In this document: positions 1 to 5,896 of the stretch, in pieces
Numbering within the stretch: position 1 is the first letter of the stretch
Layout: each line of letters begins with the position of its first letter
Source of the DNA: Streptomyces sp.
GTDB taxonomy: Bacteria; Actinomycetota; Actinomycetes; Streptomycetales; Streptomycetaceae
Assembly: GCA_003519485.1 (NCBI GenBank)
Contig: DOWQ01000642.1
Span: 1 to 6,409, forward strand
Direction: 5' to 3'
Length of the DNA stretch: 6,409 nucleotides
Notes under the pieces: model-generated
What the model was told of the DNA's origin: nothing
The model's database searches: none
Seen by the model: the letters and a program-made list of their open reading frames with translations, nothing else
Translations under genes and position numbers: made by a program

Positions 1-317
1 TCGGCGACCTCGATGACGTCGAACGACCGGCCCACCGGCAGCAGCATGGCGGCGCCGGGCACCTCGGCCCAGGCGGCGGTGGCCTCGCCGAGGGTCGAGC
101 CGGCCGGCACCTCGTGCCCGAAGCCGAGCGGGTGCGCCCCCGGGGAGGGGCAGTGCGGGGAGCCGCAGGAGCAGGAGCCGGGCCCGCCGCGGGCGCCGGG
201 CACCACGTCCCATCCGTACAGGCCGGTGTACTCCGCCACCACCGTGCACTCGGAGGCACGGCCGCGGCGCCGCACGCCGGACCTGAGGTCGCGGTTGCCG
301 CCGATCGTGAAGCCCAT
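1..317 (-). CDS. Bifunctional DNA primase/polymerase-like protein, N-terminal part (partial)
   Basis: The reading frame opens at an ATG (complement of 315-317) and stays open for 105 codons to the window edge, so the C-terminus is missing. Just upstream (complement of 321-326) lies GGAGAG, a good ribosome binding site 3 bases from the ATG. The protein begins MGFTIGGNRDLRSG. A cysteine cluster, CSCGSPHCPSPGAHPLG, sits near residues 49-65, and an FDVIEV strand near residues 99-104. This cysteine-rich 'CxCxxxxCxxPGxHPL' segment is typical of the N-terminus of actinobacterial proteins annotated as bifunctional primase/polymerase (Prim-Pol), where it precedes the nucleotidyl-transfer core. The catalytic part is outside the window, so activity cannot be judged. 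The position, divergent from nsdA, fits the usual streptomycete neighbourhood. Family assignment rests on pattern recognition; a stand-alone relative lacking catalysis is possible. Confidence 0.72.
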   Translation of the reverse strand, partial: MGFTIGGNRDLRSGVRRRGRASECTVVAEYTGLYGWDVVPGARGGPGSCSCGSPHCPSPGAHPLGFGHEVPAGSTLGEATAAWAEVPGAAMLLPVGRSFDVIEVA

Positions 318-347
318 GCCCTCTCCAACGGGTCGCTCGAGCCAATG

Positions 348-384
348 GTTACGTCGCGCAGTCACGCTGTGACGTTACGTCGCG
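348..384. repeat. Direct repeat and nested palindromes upstream of the primase-like gene
   Basis: GTTACGTCGCG occurs exactly at 348-358 and 374-384. Between and overlapping the copies are two perfect palindromes: GTCAC-GCT-GTGAC (361-373) and GACGT-T-ACGTC (371-381). The cluster lies 31-67 bases upstream of the minus-strand ATG, where an operator or activator site would be expected. I cannot name a regulator; the pattern does not match a GlnR box. Confidence 0.5.
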
Positions 385-547
385 GTGTCGGTGCCGGGAG
401 TGGCGCGGTGGGGTGTGACGGGTCGTGAGGGTGAAGGTGTGCGCCCCGGTGAGCTTCCGTCCGCCCGCCCGCTGTTCACCCGCCTGTCAAGTGAATCGTG
501 AAGACCGGCACAGGGGTTCATTCGAAGGGGTGGCGAATGGTGGCGTT

Positions 548-584
548 TCGCTGCACGTGCTCGCTGCACAGGTGATCGTAGGAT
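548..584 (+). promoter_or_regulatory. Candidate nsdA promoter with a 9-bp direct repeat
   Basis: TAGGAT at 579-584 fits the TAnnnT pattern of streptomycete vegetative -10 elements. The matching -35 is poor (best GTGCTC at 557-562, 16-base spacer). The stretch where a -35 should lie is covered by a 9-bp direct repeat, TCGCTGCAC, at 548-556 and 561-569, a 13-base period that could be an activator or repressor site. Transcription from here would give a leader of about 180 bases before nsdA. This is inference from motif and position only. Confidence 0.3.
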
Positions 585-693
585 TACGTTTGGTGCACGA
601 GCCCCCTGTTGGTACCCGCTGTCCTGGGGTATGCCGGGGGCATGACGCCACCGTCCGGTCGGCCGTCGGGCCGGCGGACCGGTGACGGCACTT

Positions 694-728
694 CCCGGGT
701 CAGGGCCCGCAAAATGCGGGATCCTGGG
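694..728 (+). other. Imperfect hairpin in the nsdA leader
   Basis: A 6-bp stem CCCGCA-AAA-TGCGGG (706-720) is enclosed by an outer stem CCCGGG (694-699) with CCTGGG (723-728), which includes one G-U pair. The internal loop is asymmetric (700-705 against 721-722). It ends 44 bases before the nsdA start codon. No run of T follows, so it is not a classical terminator. It may be a leader RNA structure or a protein site. Confidence 0.4.
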
Positions 729-772
729 TGCGGTTCGCGCACGGTGAGGCGGTTCGGGATGGGGGCTTTTCA

Positions 773-2260
773 GTGGGCGGCAATGACGGTGGCGGCGCGA
801 ACGCCGACAAGCGCCCCAATGAGCCGCTCGGTTCGTGGTTTCTGCGAAGTGGCTGGTCGAAGGGCGAGCTCGCCCGCCAGGTGAACCGCCGCGCCCGTCA
901 ACTCGGCGCCCACCACATCAGCACCGACACCTCACGGGTCCGCCGCTGGCTCGACGGCGAGCAGCCGCGCGAGCCCATCCCACGCATCCTCGCGGAGCTG
1001 TTCTCCGAGCGCTTCGGCCGGGTCGTGGCGATCGAGGACCTCGGGCTGCGCACCGCCCACCGGCCGCCCTCCGAGTCCGGCATCGACCTGCCCTGGACGG
1101 GGCCGCAGACGGTCACCCTGATCAGCGAGTTCTCCCGCAGTGATCTGATGCTGGCCCGCCGCGGCTTCCTCGGCAGCTCGCTGTCCGTGGCCGCCGGCCC
1201 CTCCCTCGTCGAACCGCTGCAGCGCTGGCTGGTGCCCGTCCCGGCCGGCGGCAGGGAGGCCGCGCCGCCGCCCGCGCGAGGTCGCTCCCGCCGCCCCTCC
1301 CGGCTGTCCGTGCCCGAGTTGGAGCTGCTGGAGGCCACCACCGCGATGTTCCGGCAGTGGGACGCGCAGTGCGGCGGCGGGCTGCGCCGCAAGGCGGTCG
1401 TCGGCCAGCTCCACGAGGTGACCGAGCTGCTCCAGGAGCAGCAGCCCGAGCGGGTCACCCGGCGGCTGTTCGGGGTGGCGGCCGAACTCGCCGAGCTGGC
1501 GGGCTGGATGAGCTACGACATCGGCCTCCAGCCCACCGCGCAGAAGTACTTCGTGCTCGCCCTGCACGCGGCCAGGGAGGCGGGGGACAAGCCCCTCGGC
1601 TCGTACGTCCTTTCCAATATGAGCCGGCAGATGATCCATCTGGGCCGGCCGGACGACGCGCTGGAGCTGGTCCACCTCGCGCAGTACGGAAGCCGGGATT
1701 CCTCGACCGCCCGGACCCAGGCGATGCTGTATGCGATGGAGGCCCGGGCGTACGCCAACATGGGCGCCCCGGGCAAGTGCAAGCGCGCCGTCCGCATGGC
1801 CGAGGACTGCTTCGCGGACGCCGCCCCCGGGGACGGCGACCCGGACTGGATCCGGTTCTTCTCCGAGGCCGAGCTGAACGGCGAGAACGCCCACTCGTAC
1901 CGCGACCTCGCCTATGTGGCCGGCCGCAGCCCGACATACGCCTCGCTGGCCGAGCCCGTGATGGCGAGGGCGGTCGAACTCTTCCGGCGGGACGAGGAGC
2001 ACCAGCGGTCGTACGCGCTGAACCTGATCGGCATGGCCACCGTCCACCTGCTGAAGAAGGAGCCCGCGCAGTCCGCGCTGTTCGTCGAACAGGCGCTCGG
2101 AATAGCGGGCCGGGTGCGGTCGGAGCGGGTCAACACCAGGCTGCGCAAGACCGTGGACACCGCGATCCGGGAATTCGGCGGAGTCGAAGAGGTCGTGCAG
2201 GTGACCGACCAGTTGGTGCACCAGCTGGCCGATTGCACCGATACGGCCCGGGCGGTCTGA
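773..2260 (+). CDS. nsdA: NsdA, TPR-type negative regulator of differentiation and antibiotic production
   Basis: The product is 495 residues from the GTG at 773. I prefer this start to the GTG at 728 because GGGGGC (761-766) lies 6 bases upstream and the protein then begins GGNDGGGANADKRPNEPLGSW, as I remember for NsdA homologues. Residues about 18-92 (including GWSKGELARQVNRRA, HHISTDTSRVRRWLDGEQPR and AELFSERFG) look like a helix-turn-helix-type N-terminal domain. A twin-arginine-like ARRGFLGSS and small hydrophobic stretch occupy about 128-145. A basic, Pro/Ala-rich linker covers about 156-178. The remainder (about 180-485) is alpha-helical with TPR-like pairs, for example around 232-300 and 408-446. 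In Streptomyces coelicolor, disruption of nsdA raises actinorhodin and other antibiotic production and alters sporulation. The biochemical mechanism is not evident from sequence; DNA binding is an inference. Location beside amtB matches the known streptomycete order. Confidence 0.88.
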   Translation: MGGNDGGGANADKRPNEPLGSWFLRSGWSKGELARQVNRRARQLGAHHISTDTSRVRRWLDGEQPREPIPRILAELFSERFGRVVAIEDLGLRTAHRPPSESGIDLPWTGPQTVTLISEFSRSDLMLARRGFLGSSLSVAAGPSLVEPLQRWLVPVPAGGREAAPPPARGRSRRPSRLSVPELELLEATTAMFRQWDAQCGGGLRRKAVVGQLHEVTELLQEQQPERVTRRLFGVAAELAELAGWMSYDIGLQPTAQKYFVLALHAAREAGDKPLGSYVLSNMSRQMIHLGRPDDALELVHLAQYGSRDSSTARTQAMLYAMEARAYANMGAPGKCKRAVRMAEDCFADAAPGDGDPDWIRFFSEAELNGENAHSYRDLAYVAGRSPTYASLAEPVMARAVELFRRDEEHQRSYALNLIGMATVHLLKKEPAQSALFVEQALGIAGRVRSERVNTRLRKTVDTAIREFGGVEEVVQVTDQLVHQLADCTDTARAV

Positions 2261-2312
2261 TCCCCGACCGGGTCAGCTCGGACCCTGGTGTCGCAGGCCC
2301 TCCCGAAACGCC

Positions 2313-2341
2313 GCGGCCGCGCGCGGGCGCCGCGCGGCTGC
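2313..2341 (+). terminator. GC-rich hairpin downstream of nsdA, probable terminator
   Basis: An 11-bp stem pairs 2313-2323 with 2331-2341 (one G-U pair) around a 7-base loop, 52 bases after the nsdA stop. The core arm is GCCGCGCG. There is no T tract after it, which is common for streptomycete terminators, but GC-rich DNA makes such stems fairly easily. It would separate nsdA from the amtB promoter. Confidence 0.45.
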
Positions 2342-2394
2342 CGTACGAAAGGTCGTTCCGGAGTTCACCCGGGCGTAACACGCGCTCGCGCTTC

Positions 2395-2432
2395 GTCACG
2401 GAGCCGAAACACCGTGCGGCATCGGCGGAAAC
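2395..2432 (+). promoter_or_regulatory. GlnR-type nitrogen box upstream of amtB
   Basis: GTCAC (2395-2399), six bases, then GAAAC (2406-2410) is an exact match to the actinobacterial GlnR half-box gTnAC-n6-GaAAc. A second GAAAC lies at 2428-2432, exactly 22 bases after the first, the expected period for two half-boxes. Its partner GTnAC at 2417-2421 is degenerate (CGGCA). A further GTAAC is at 2375-2379, 20 bases upstream of the first site. GlnR is the known activator of amtB-glnK in streptomycetes under nitrogen limitation, and the site lies 84 bases or more before the amtB start. GlnR itself is not in the window. Confidence 0.75.
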
Positions 2433-2455
2433 CGCGCTGCGTCAATCTCTAGTCG
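2427..2455 (+). promoter_or_regulatory. Candidate amtB promoter overlapping the GlnR site
   Basis: TAGTCG (2450-2455) is a possible -10. A 17-base spacer places the -35 hexamer on GGAAAC (2427-2432), which is the downstream GAAAC half-box. No TTGACA-like -35 is present. This is the arrangement expected of an activator-dependent promoter in which the bound regulator substitutes for a -35 contact. CGATAT (2454-2459) is an alternative -10. The predicted leader is about 55 bases. Confidence 0.4.
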
Positions 2456-2515
2456 ATATCCGGCCCATTTGAAGTTCCCACCCGCAGGGGCCGTCGCTTC
2501 GAGGAGACGTCGACA

Positions 2516-3808
2516 TTGAATGGCGCAGATACCGCATTCGTATTGATCAGTTCCGCGCTCGTCATGCTGATGACACCGGGCCTGGCCTTCTTCTACGGCG
2601 GCATGGTGCGGGTGAAGAGCGCCCTCAACATGCTCATGATGTCCTTCATCTCGCTCGGCATCGTCAGCGTCCTGTGGGTGCTGTACGGCTACTCGCTCGC
2701 CTTCGGTGACGACATCGGCGGCGGGCTGCTGGGCGGCCTCGGCCACGCCGGCCTGGCGGGCATCGACTTCGAGACGCTGACCGGCGGCGACGAGGGCATT
2801 CCGGTCTTCGCCTTCGCCTGCTTCCAGCTGATGTTCGCCGTGCTCACGCCCGCACTCATGAGCGGAGCGCTCGCCGACCGGGTGAAGTTCAGTGCCTGGG
2901 CGCTGTTCATCACGCTCTGGGTCACCGCCGTCTACTTCCCGGTCGCGCACTGGGTGTGGCACGCGGACGGCTGGCTGTTCCGGCTGGAGGTCATCGACTT
3001 CGCGGGCGGCACGGCCGTCCACATCAACGCCGGCGTCGGCGCCCTCGCGGCCGTCCTGGTCGTCGGCAGGCGCGCCGGCTTCCCGAGGGATCCGATGCGG
3101 CCGCACAACCTGCCGCTGGTGATGCTGGGCGCGGCCCTCCTGTGGTTCGGCTGGTTCGGCTTCAACGCCGGCTCGGCGCTGGCCGCCAACGGCACCGCCG
3201 CCGGCATGGCCCTGAACACCCAGGTGGCGACGGGCGCCGCCATGCTCGGCTGGCTGGGCTACGAGCGCATCCGGCACGGCGCGTTCACCACCCTGGGCGC
3301 CGCCTCCGGCGCGGTCGCCGGCCTGGTCGCGATCACCCCTTCCGGTGCGCACGTCAGCGCCCTCGGGGCGATCCTCATCGGCGTCGTCGCCGGCGCGGCC
3401 TGCTCCTGGGCGGTCAGCCTCAAGTACCGGCTCCGCTACGACGACTCGCTCGACGTGGTCGGCGTGCACCTCGTCGGCGGTGTCATCGGCACCCTGCTGG
3501 TCGGCCTGCTGGCGATCGACGGGGTCGGCGGCCTCGAACAGCTCGGCAAGCAGGCCATCGGCGCCTTCTCGGTGATGGCCTACTCCTTCATCGTCTCCTG
3601 GCTGCTGGCCAAGCTGGTGGACGCCACGATCGGCTTCCGGGCCGCCGAGGACGACGAGGCGTCCGGCCTCGACCAGGCCTTCCACGCCGAGACGGCATAC
3701 GACTTCAGCGCCGTCGGCGGCCCCTCCGCGGCCCGCGGTACGGTGCCGGACCTCGGTACGAACGAGACGGGTGCGGCCGGGCCGCGGAACAAGAAGGTGG
3801 ACGCATGA
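2516..3808 (+). CDS. amtB: AmtB, ammonium transporter
   Basis: A 430-residue Amt/MEP/Rh-family channel that moves ammonia/ammonium across the cytoplasmic membrane. It starts at TTG: GAGGAGA (2501-2507) lies 8 bases upstream, there is no ATG or GTG between the upstream in-frame TAG (2450) and this codon, and later starts would cut into the first membrane helix. Hallmarks include TPGLAFFYGG (20-29), FQLMFAVLTPAL with the probable gate Phe107, the signature DFAGGTAVHINAG (161-173) with Asp161 and the first pore His169, WFGWFGFNAGS (210-220), and DVVGVHLVGG with the second pore His318. About eleven hydrophobic segments are followed by a cytoplasmic tail from about residue 375 ending KKVDA. The N-terminus is very short, with no separate signal peptide. 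The tail and pore entry are where PII docks in the family. The stop overlaps the glnK start (ATGA), implying translational coupling. Expression is probably GlnR-controlled. Confidence 0.96.
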   Translation: MNGADTAFVLISSALVMLMTPGLAFFYGGMVRVKSALNMLMMSFISLGIVSVLWVLYGYSLAFGDDIGGGLLGGLGHAGLAGIDFETLTGGDEGIPVFAFACFQLMFAVLTPALMSGALADRVKFSAWALFITLWVTAVYFPVAHWVWHADGWLFRLEVIDFAGGTAVHINAGVGALAAVLVVGRRAGFPRDPMRPHNLPLVMLGAALLWFGWFGFNAGSALAANGTAAGMALNTQVATGAAMLGWLGYERIRHGAFTTLGAASGAVAGLVAITPSGAHVSALGAILIGVVAGAACSWAVSLKYRLRYDDSLDVVGVHLVGGVIGTLLVGLLAIDGVGGLEQLGKQAIGAFSVMAYSFIVSWLLAKLVDATIGFRAAEDDEASGLDQAFHAETAYDFSAVGGPSAARGTVPDLGTNETGAAGPRNKKVDA

Positions 3809-4143
3809 AGCTCATCACCGCGGTCGTGAAGCCGCACCGGCTGGACGAGATCAAGGAGGCCCTGCAGGCCTTCGGCGTCCAGGGACTGACGGTCACCGAG
3901 GCGAGCGGCTACGGCCGGCAGCGCGGTCACACGGAGGTCTACCGGGGCGCGGAGTACACCGTCGACCTGGTGCCAAAGGTCCGGATCGAGGTGTTGGTCG
4001 AGGACGACGACGCCGAACAGCTGATCGAGGTCGTCGTGAAGGCCGCCCGGACCGGCAAGATCGGCGACGGGAAGGTGTGGAGCACCCCCGTCGAGACCGC
4101 CGTCCGGGTCCGGACCGGCGAGCGCGGGACGGACGCGATCTGA
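3805..4143 (+). CDS. glnK: GlnK, PII nitrogen signalling protein
   Basis: A 112-residue PII protein, the full normal length. It starts MKLITAVVKPHRLDEIKEAL. The T-loop segment GYGRQRGHTEVYRGAEY ends at Tyr51, the conserved modification site. The C-terminal signature GKIGDGKVWSTPVE is at 84-97, with Lys90, Arg101 and Arg103 of the nucleotide pocket. PII trimers bind ATP/ADP and 2-oxoglutarate in the cytoplasm and control AmtB by inserting the T-loop in its pore. In Streptomyces coelicolor, GlnK is reported to be adenylylated on Tyr51 by GlnD rather than uridylylated. The ATG overlaps the amtB stop, with AAGG (3794-3797) 7 bases upstream, so the two genes form one operon. No feature suggests damage. 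Confidence 0.95.
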   Translation: MKLITAVVKPHRLDEIKEALQAFGVQGLTVTEASGYGRQRGHTEVYRGAEYTVDLVPKVRIEVLVEDDDAEQLIEVVVKAARTGKIGDGKVWSTPVETAVRVRTGERGTDAI

Positions 4144-4182
4144 GACCGACTGCTCCGTCGAGATCCCCGTGGTGCGCGGACA

Positions 4183-4217
4183 GTGACGGCTTTCCCGCAG
4201 AATGTCCGGAACGTCAC
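4183..4217 (+). other. Hairpin between glnK and the second PII gene
   Basis: GTGACG (4183-4188) pairs with CGTCAC (4212-4217), and inside it TTCC (4192-4195) pairs with GGAA (4208-4211), separated only by a three-base bulge on the left arm. This gives ten base pairs around a 12-base loop. It ends 5 bases before the GGAGGA ribosome binding site of the next gene. It may affect mRNA processing or translation of that gene, or be an operator. No T run follows, so an intrinsic terminator is less likely. Confidence 0.45.
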
Positions 4218-4236
4218 CGATCGGAGGACCCCCAGG

Positions 4237-4575
4237 ATGATGCTCGTGACGGCGATCGTGAAGCCGTTCGCCTTGGACGACGTGCGCGCAGCACTCGAAC
4301 GGCTCGGCGCGGCGGGGATGACGGTCAGCGAGGTGTCGGGCTACGGCCGACAACGCGGGCACACCGAGGTCTACCGCGGCGCCGAGTACCGCATCGACAC
4401 CATCCCGAAGATCAAGCTGGAGACCCTCGTCGATGACGTGGACGAGTTGCGGGTGATCGACTGGATCGTCGCTGCGGCCCACAGCGGCAACATCGGCGAC
4501 GGCAAGGTCTGGTCCACGGACGTCGGCAACGTGGTCCGGGTCCGCACCGGAGAGGTCGGGGTCGCCGCCCTCTGA
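4237..4575 (+). CDS. Second PII nitrogen regulatory protein (GlnB/GlnK family)
   Basis: A second complete 112-residue PII protein lies 93 bases after glnK. I chose the ATG at 4237 because GGAGGA (4223-4228) is 8 bases upstream and Tyr51 then falls at the family position; an adjacent ATG at 4240 is possible, and a longer frame from GTG 4183 would add 18 non-family residues. Comparing residue by residue without gaps, I count 66 of 112 identical to the upstream GlnK. Residues 34-51, the T-loop, are identical, and so are IGDGKVWST (86-94) and VRVRTGE (100-106). Differences cluster in 11-33, 66-85 (for example IDWIVAAAHSGN) and the C-terminus. It therefore looks functional and able to form PII trimers, perhaps mixed trimers with GlnK. 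Known family roles suggest control of AmtB or other nitrogen targets; the specific job here cannot be read. Streptomycetes usually have one PII gene at this locus. Confidence 0.93.
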   Translation: MMLVTAIVKPFALDDVRAALERLGAAGMTVSEVSGYGRQRGHTEVYRGAEYRIDTIPKIKLETLVDDVDELRVIDWIVAAAHSGNIGDGKVWSTDVGNVVRVRTGEVGVAAL

Positions 4576-4580
4576 CGCAC

Positions 4581-4619
4581 CTGGGTGGGTGCCGACGGTC
4601 CGCGTCGGCACCCACTCAG
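4581..4619. terminator. Bidirectional terminator between the convergent PII and MFS genes
   Basis: A 17-bp stem pairs 4581-4597 with 4603-4619 around a 5-base loop; only 4584-4616 is a G-U pair. It starts 5 bases after the stop of the second PII gene. Its right arm contains the stop codon of the minus-strand MFS gene (complement of 4616-4618). There is no strong T tract, as is common in streptomycetes. The long near-perfect stem between two convergent genes makes termination in both directions very likely. Confidence 0.85.
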
Positions 4620-5800
4620 CGCTGATCCGGCAGCACCGCGCGCGCCGCCGCGACGGCCGCGGCCACCAGCAGGCCGAGGAATGCGCAGAACAGGGCCCAG
4701 CTCGTCGCGGAGTACACCACGCCGCCGACGTAGCCCACCACCGACGAGCCCGCGTAGTAGCCCAGGATGTAGAGCGCCGAGGCCTGCGCGGGCACACCGC
4801 CCGCCAGCACCGGAACCCACCCGTTGGCGATGGAGTGGGCGGCGAAGAAGCCGGCGGTGAAGAGCACCAGCCCGACGATGACCACGGGCAGCGACGGCAC
4901 CGTGGTCACGGCCAGCGCCAGCACCATCGCGGCATTGGACCCGAGCAGTACTCGCCGCCTGCCCCACCGGAGCGCCAGCCTCCCGGCGGCCGACGACGAC
5001 CAGGTCCCCGACAGGTAGGCCAGGAACAGCAGCGACACCCGCCCGGGCGAGAGGGAGAACGGCGGCTCCCCGAGGTGGAACCCGAGGTAGTTGTACATCG
5101 CGACGAACGAGCCCATCAGCAGGAACGCCTGGGCATAGAGGGCGAGCAGCCGACGGTCCACCAGCGCCTCCCGCACGCGCGACGCGATCGCCTCCAGCCG
5201 CAGGGGGCGTGGCCGGAACCCTCGCTGGGCCGGAGCGAGGAGGACGAACAGCGCCATGGCGACGACCGCGACGAATGCCACCGCGAGGACCCCTCCCCGC
5301 CAACCGAACGCCTCGGCCACCGGGGCGGCGATGATGCGGCCCGACAGTCCGCCGAGGCTGTTGCCGGAGATGAAGCTCGCGGCGGCGAGCGCGGAGTGCG
5401 ACGCGTGCACCTCCTCCGCGATGTAGGCCATCGCAACCGCAGGTATGCCGCCGAGGGCGCAGCCCTCGACGAACCGGATCAGCACCAGCAGAGGGAAGGT
5501 CGGCGCCACCGCACTGGCCAGCGCCAGGAGAGTGGCCACGAGGATCGCCGCCACCATCGCACGCTTGCGCCCGACCCTGTCCGAGACTGCGGCCCAGCCG
5601 ACCACCGACACTGCGATCCCGAGCGTCGCGGCCGAGACCGTGAGCGCCGACTCCGCGGGCGTGATGCGCAGGTCTGCCTGGATGAGCGTGAGCACCCCCT
5701 GCACCGAGTAGAGCTGGGCGAACGTGGCGACGCCGGCGCAGAGCAGCGCCGCGAGCACCCTGCGGTACCCGCGGCTACCCCGCGTGTGGCACTGCGTCAC
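4616..5800 (-). CDS. MFS transporter, YnfM-like drug/metabolite efflux family
   Basis: A 394-residue membrane protein of the major facilitator superfamily with about twelve hydrophobic segments. The loop after the second helix carries the MFS motif A, AAVSDRVGRKR (70-80). The segment GGIPAVAMAYIAEEVHASHSALAAASFISGNSLGGLSGR (117-155) resembles the YnfM/arabinose-efflux-like subgroup of proton-driven exporters. A basic central loop (about 192-217) separates the two halves, and GRLALRWGRRR (273-283) is the weaker motif A copy in the second half. The chosen start is the GTG at 5800, with GGTAGG (complement of 5809-5814) 8 bases upstream; a GTG at 5758 would give a shorter N-terminus starting at the first helix. 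Substrate is unknown. The gene is divergent from the VIT-family gene and convergent with the PII operon, so it is transcribed separately. Nothing ties it to nitrogen. Confidence 0.85.
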   Translation of the reverse strand: MTQCHTRGSRGYRRVLAALLCAGVATFAQLYSVQGVLTLIQADLRITPAESALTVSAATLGIAVSVVGWAAVSDRVGRKRAMVAAILVATLLALASAVAPTFPLLVLIRFVEGCALGGIPAVAMAYIAEEVHASHSALAAASFISGNSLGGLSGRIIAAPVAEAFGWRGGVLAVAFVAVVAMALFVLLAPAQRGFRPRPLRLEAIASRVREALVDRRLLALYAQAFLLMGSFVAMYNYLGFHLGEPPFSLSPGRVSLLFLAYLSGTWSSSAAGRLALRWGRRRVLLGSNAAMVLALAVTTVPSLPVVIVGLVLFTAGFFAAHSIANGWVPVLAGGVPAQASALYILGYYAGSSVVGYVGGVVYSATSWALFCAFLGLLVAAAVAAARAVLPDQR

Positions 5801-5853
5801 GGCAGCAACCTACCGCTGCGAAGCCGGGTTCCGGGCCGGCGTTCGGGCGCCAC

Positions 5854-5872
5854 AGAGGGTTGGCTTACCTTG
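5854..5872. promoter_or_regulatory. Possible degenerate iron box (DmdR/IdeR type)
   Basis: The stretch contains GGTTGGCTTACCT, close to the actinobacterial iron-box core GGTTAGGCTTACCT with one A missing. Aligned without gaps to the 19-bp DtxR-type consensus, I count 12 matches. It precedes a gene of an iron/manganese transporter family, which makes iron control plausible, but the left half is weak and the call is tentative. Confidence 0.25.
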
Positions 5873-5886
5873 CTAGAAATATCAAG
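5869..5886. promoter_or_regulatory. Imperfect palindrome in the MFS/VIT divergent promoter region
   Basis: CTTGCTA (5869-5875) and TATCAAG (5880-5886) form an inverted repeat with 6 of 7 pairs and a 4-base centre, in the only AT-rich patch of the region. Size and symmetry suit a dimeric repressor such as a MarR- or TetR-type protein, but no such regulator gene is visible. It could control either or both divergent genes. Confidence 0.4.
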
Positions 5887-5896
5887 CACCGAGACT

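Larger units (their letters stand above)
318..772. other. Divergent non-coding region between the primase-like gene and nsdA
   Basis: These 455 bases separate two divergent genes and must hold promoters for both. The short open frames here (for example 425-685 plus, 375-569 minus) have no convincing ribosome binding site or recognisable product, and I treat them as chance. Visible structure includes an 11-bp direct repeat and two small palindromes near the primase-like gene (348-384), a GTTCAC/GTGAA inverted repeat (474-495), a 9-bp direct repeat (548-556 and 561-569), a TAGGAT candidate -10 (579-584), and an imperfect hairpin (694-728) ahead of nsdA. Confidence 0.6.

Noticed and set aside
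485..490. Exact TTGACA on the minus strand as a -35 for the primase-like gene
   Set aside because: No acceptable -10 lies 16-19 bases downstream on that strand, where the sequence is a GC-rich run.
425..685. Possible small gene between the divergent genes
   Set aside because: There is no ribosome binding site, the composition is not protein-like, and it overlaps the candidate nsdA promoter.
728..772. Extension of nsdA to the GTG at 728
   Set aside because: The added 15 residues do not look conserved, 728 lies at the end of the leader hairpin, and the GTG at 773 has a better ribosome binding site.
932..2221. 429-codon open frame on the minus strand opposite nsdA
   Set aside because: It mirrors the high-GC third-position pattern of nsdA, has a low-complexity composition rich in Gly, Arg and Ala, and shows no recognisable domain.
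2396..3685. 429-codon open frame on the minus strand opposite amtB
   Set aside because: amtB is certain from its pore and signature residues; the antisense frame is rich in Asp, Glu, Arg and His with no family motif, as expected of a shadow.
4183..4236. 18-residue N-terminal extension of the second PII protein from the GTG at 4183
   Set aside because: It would shift Tyr51 to position 69, the GTG lies in the hairpin arm, and GGAGGA at 4223-4228 clearly serves the ATG at 4237.
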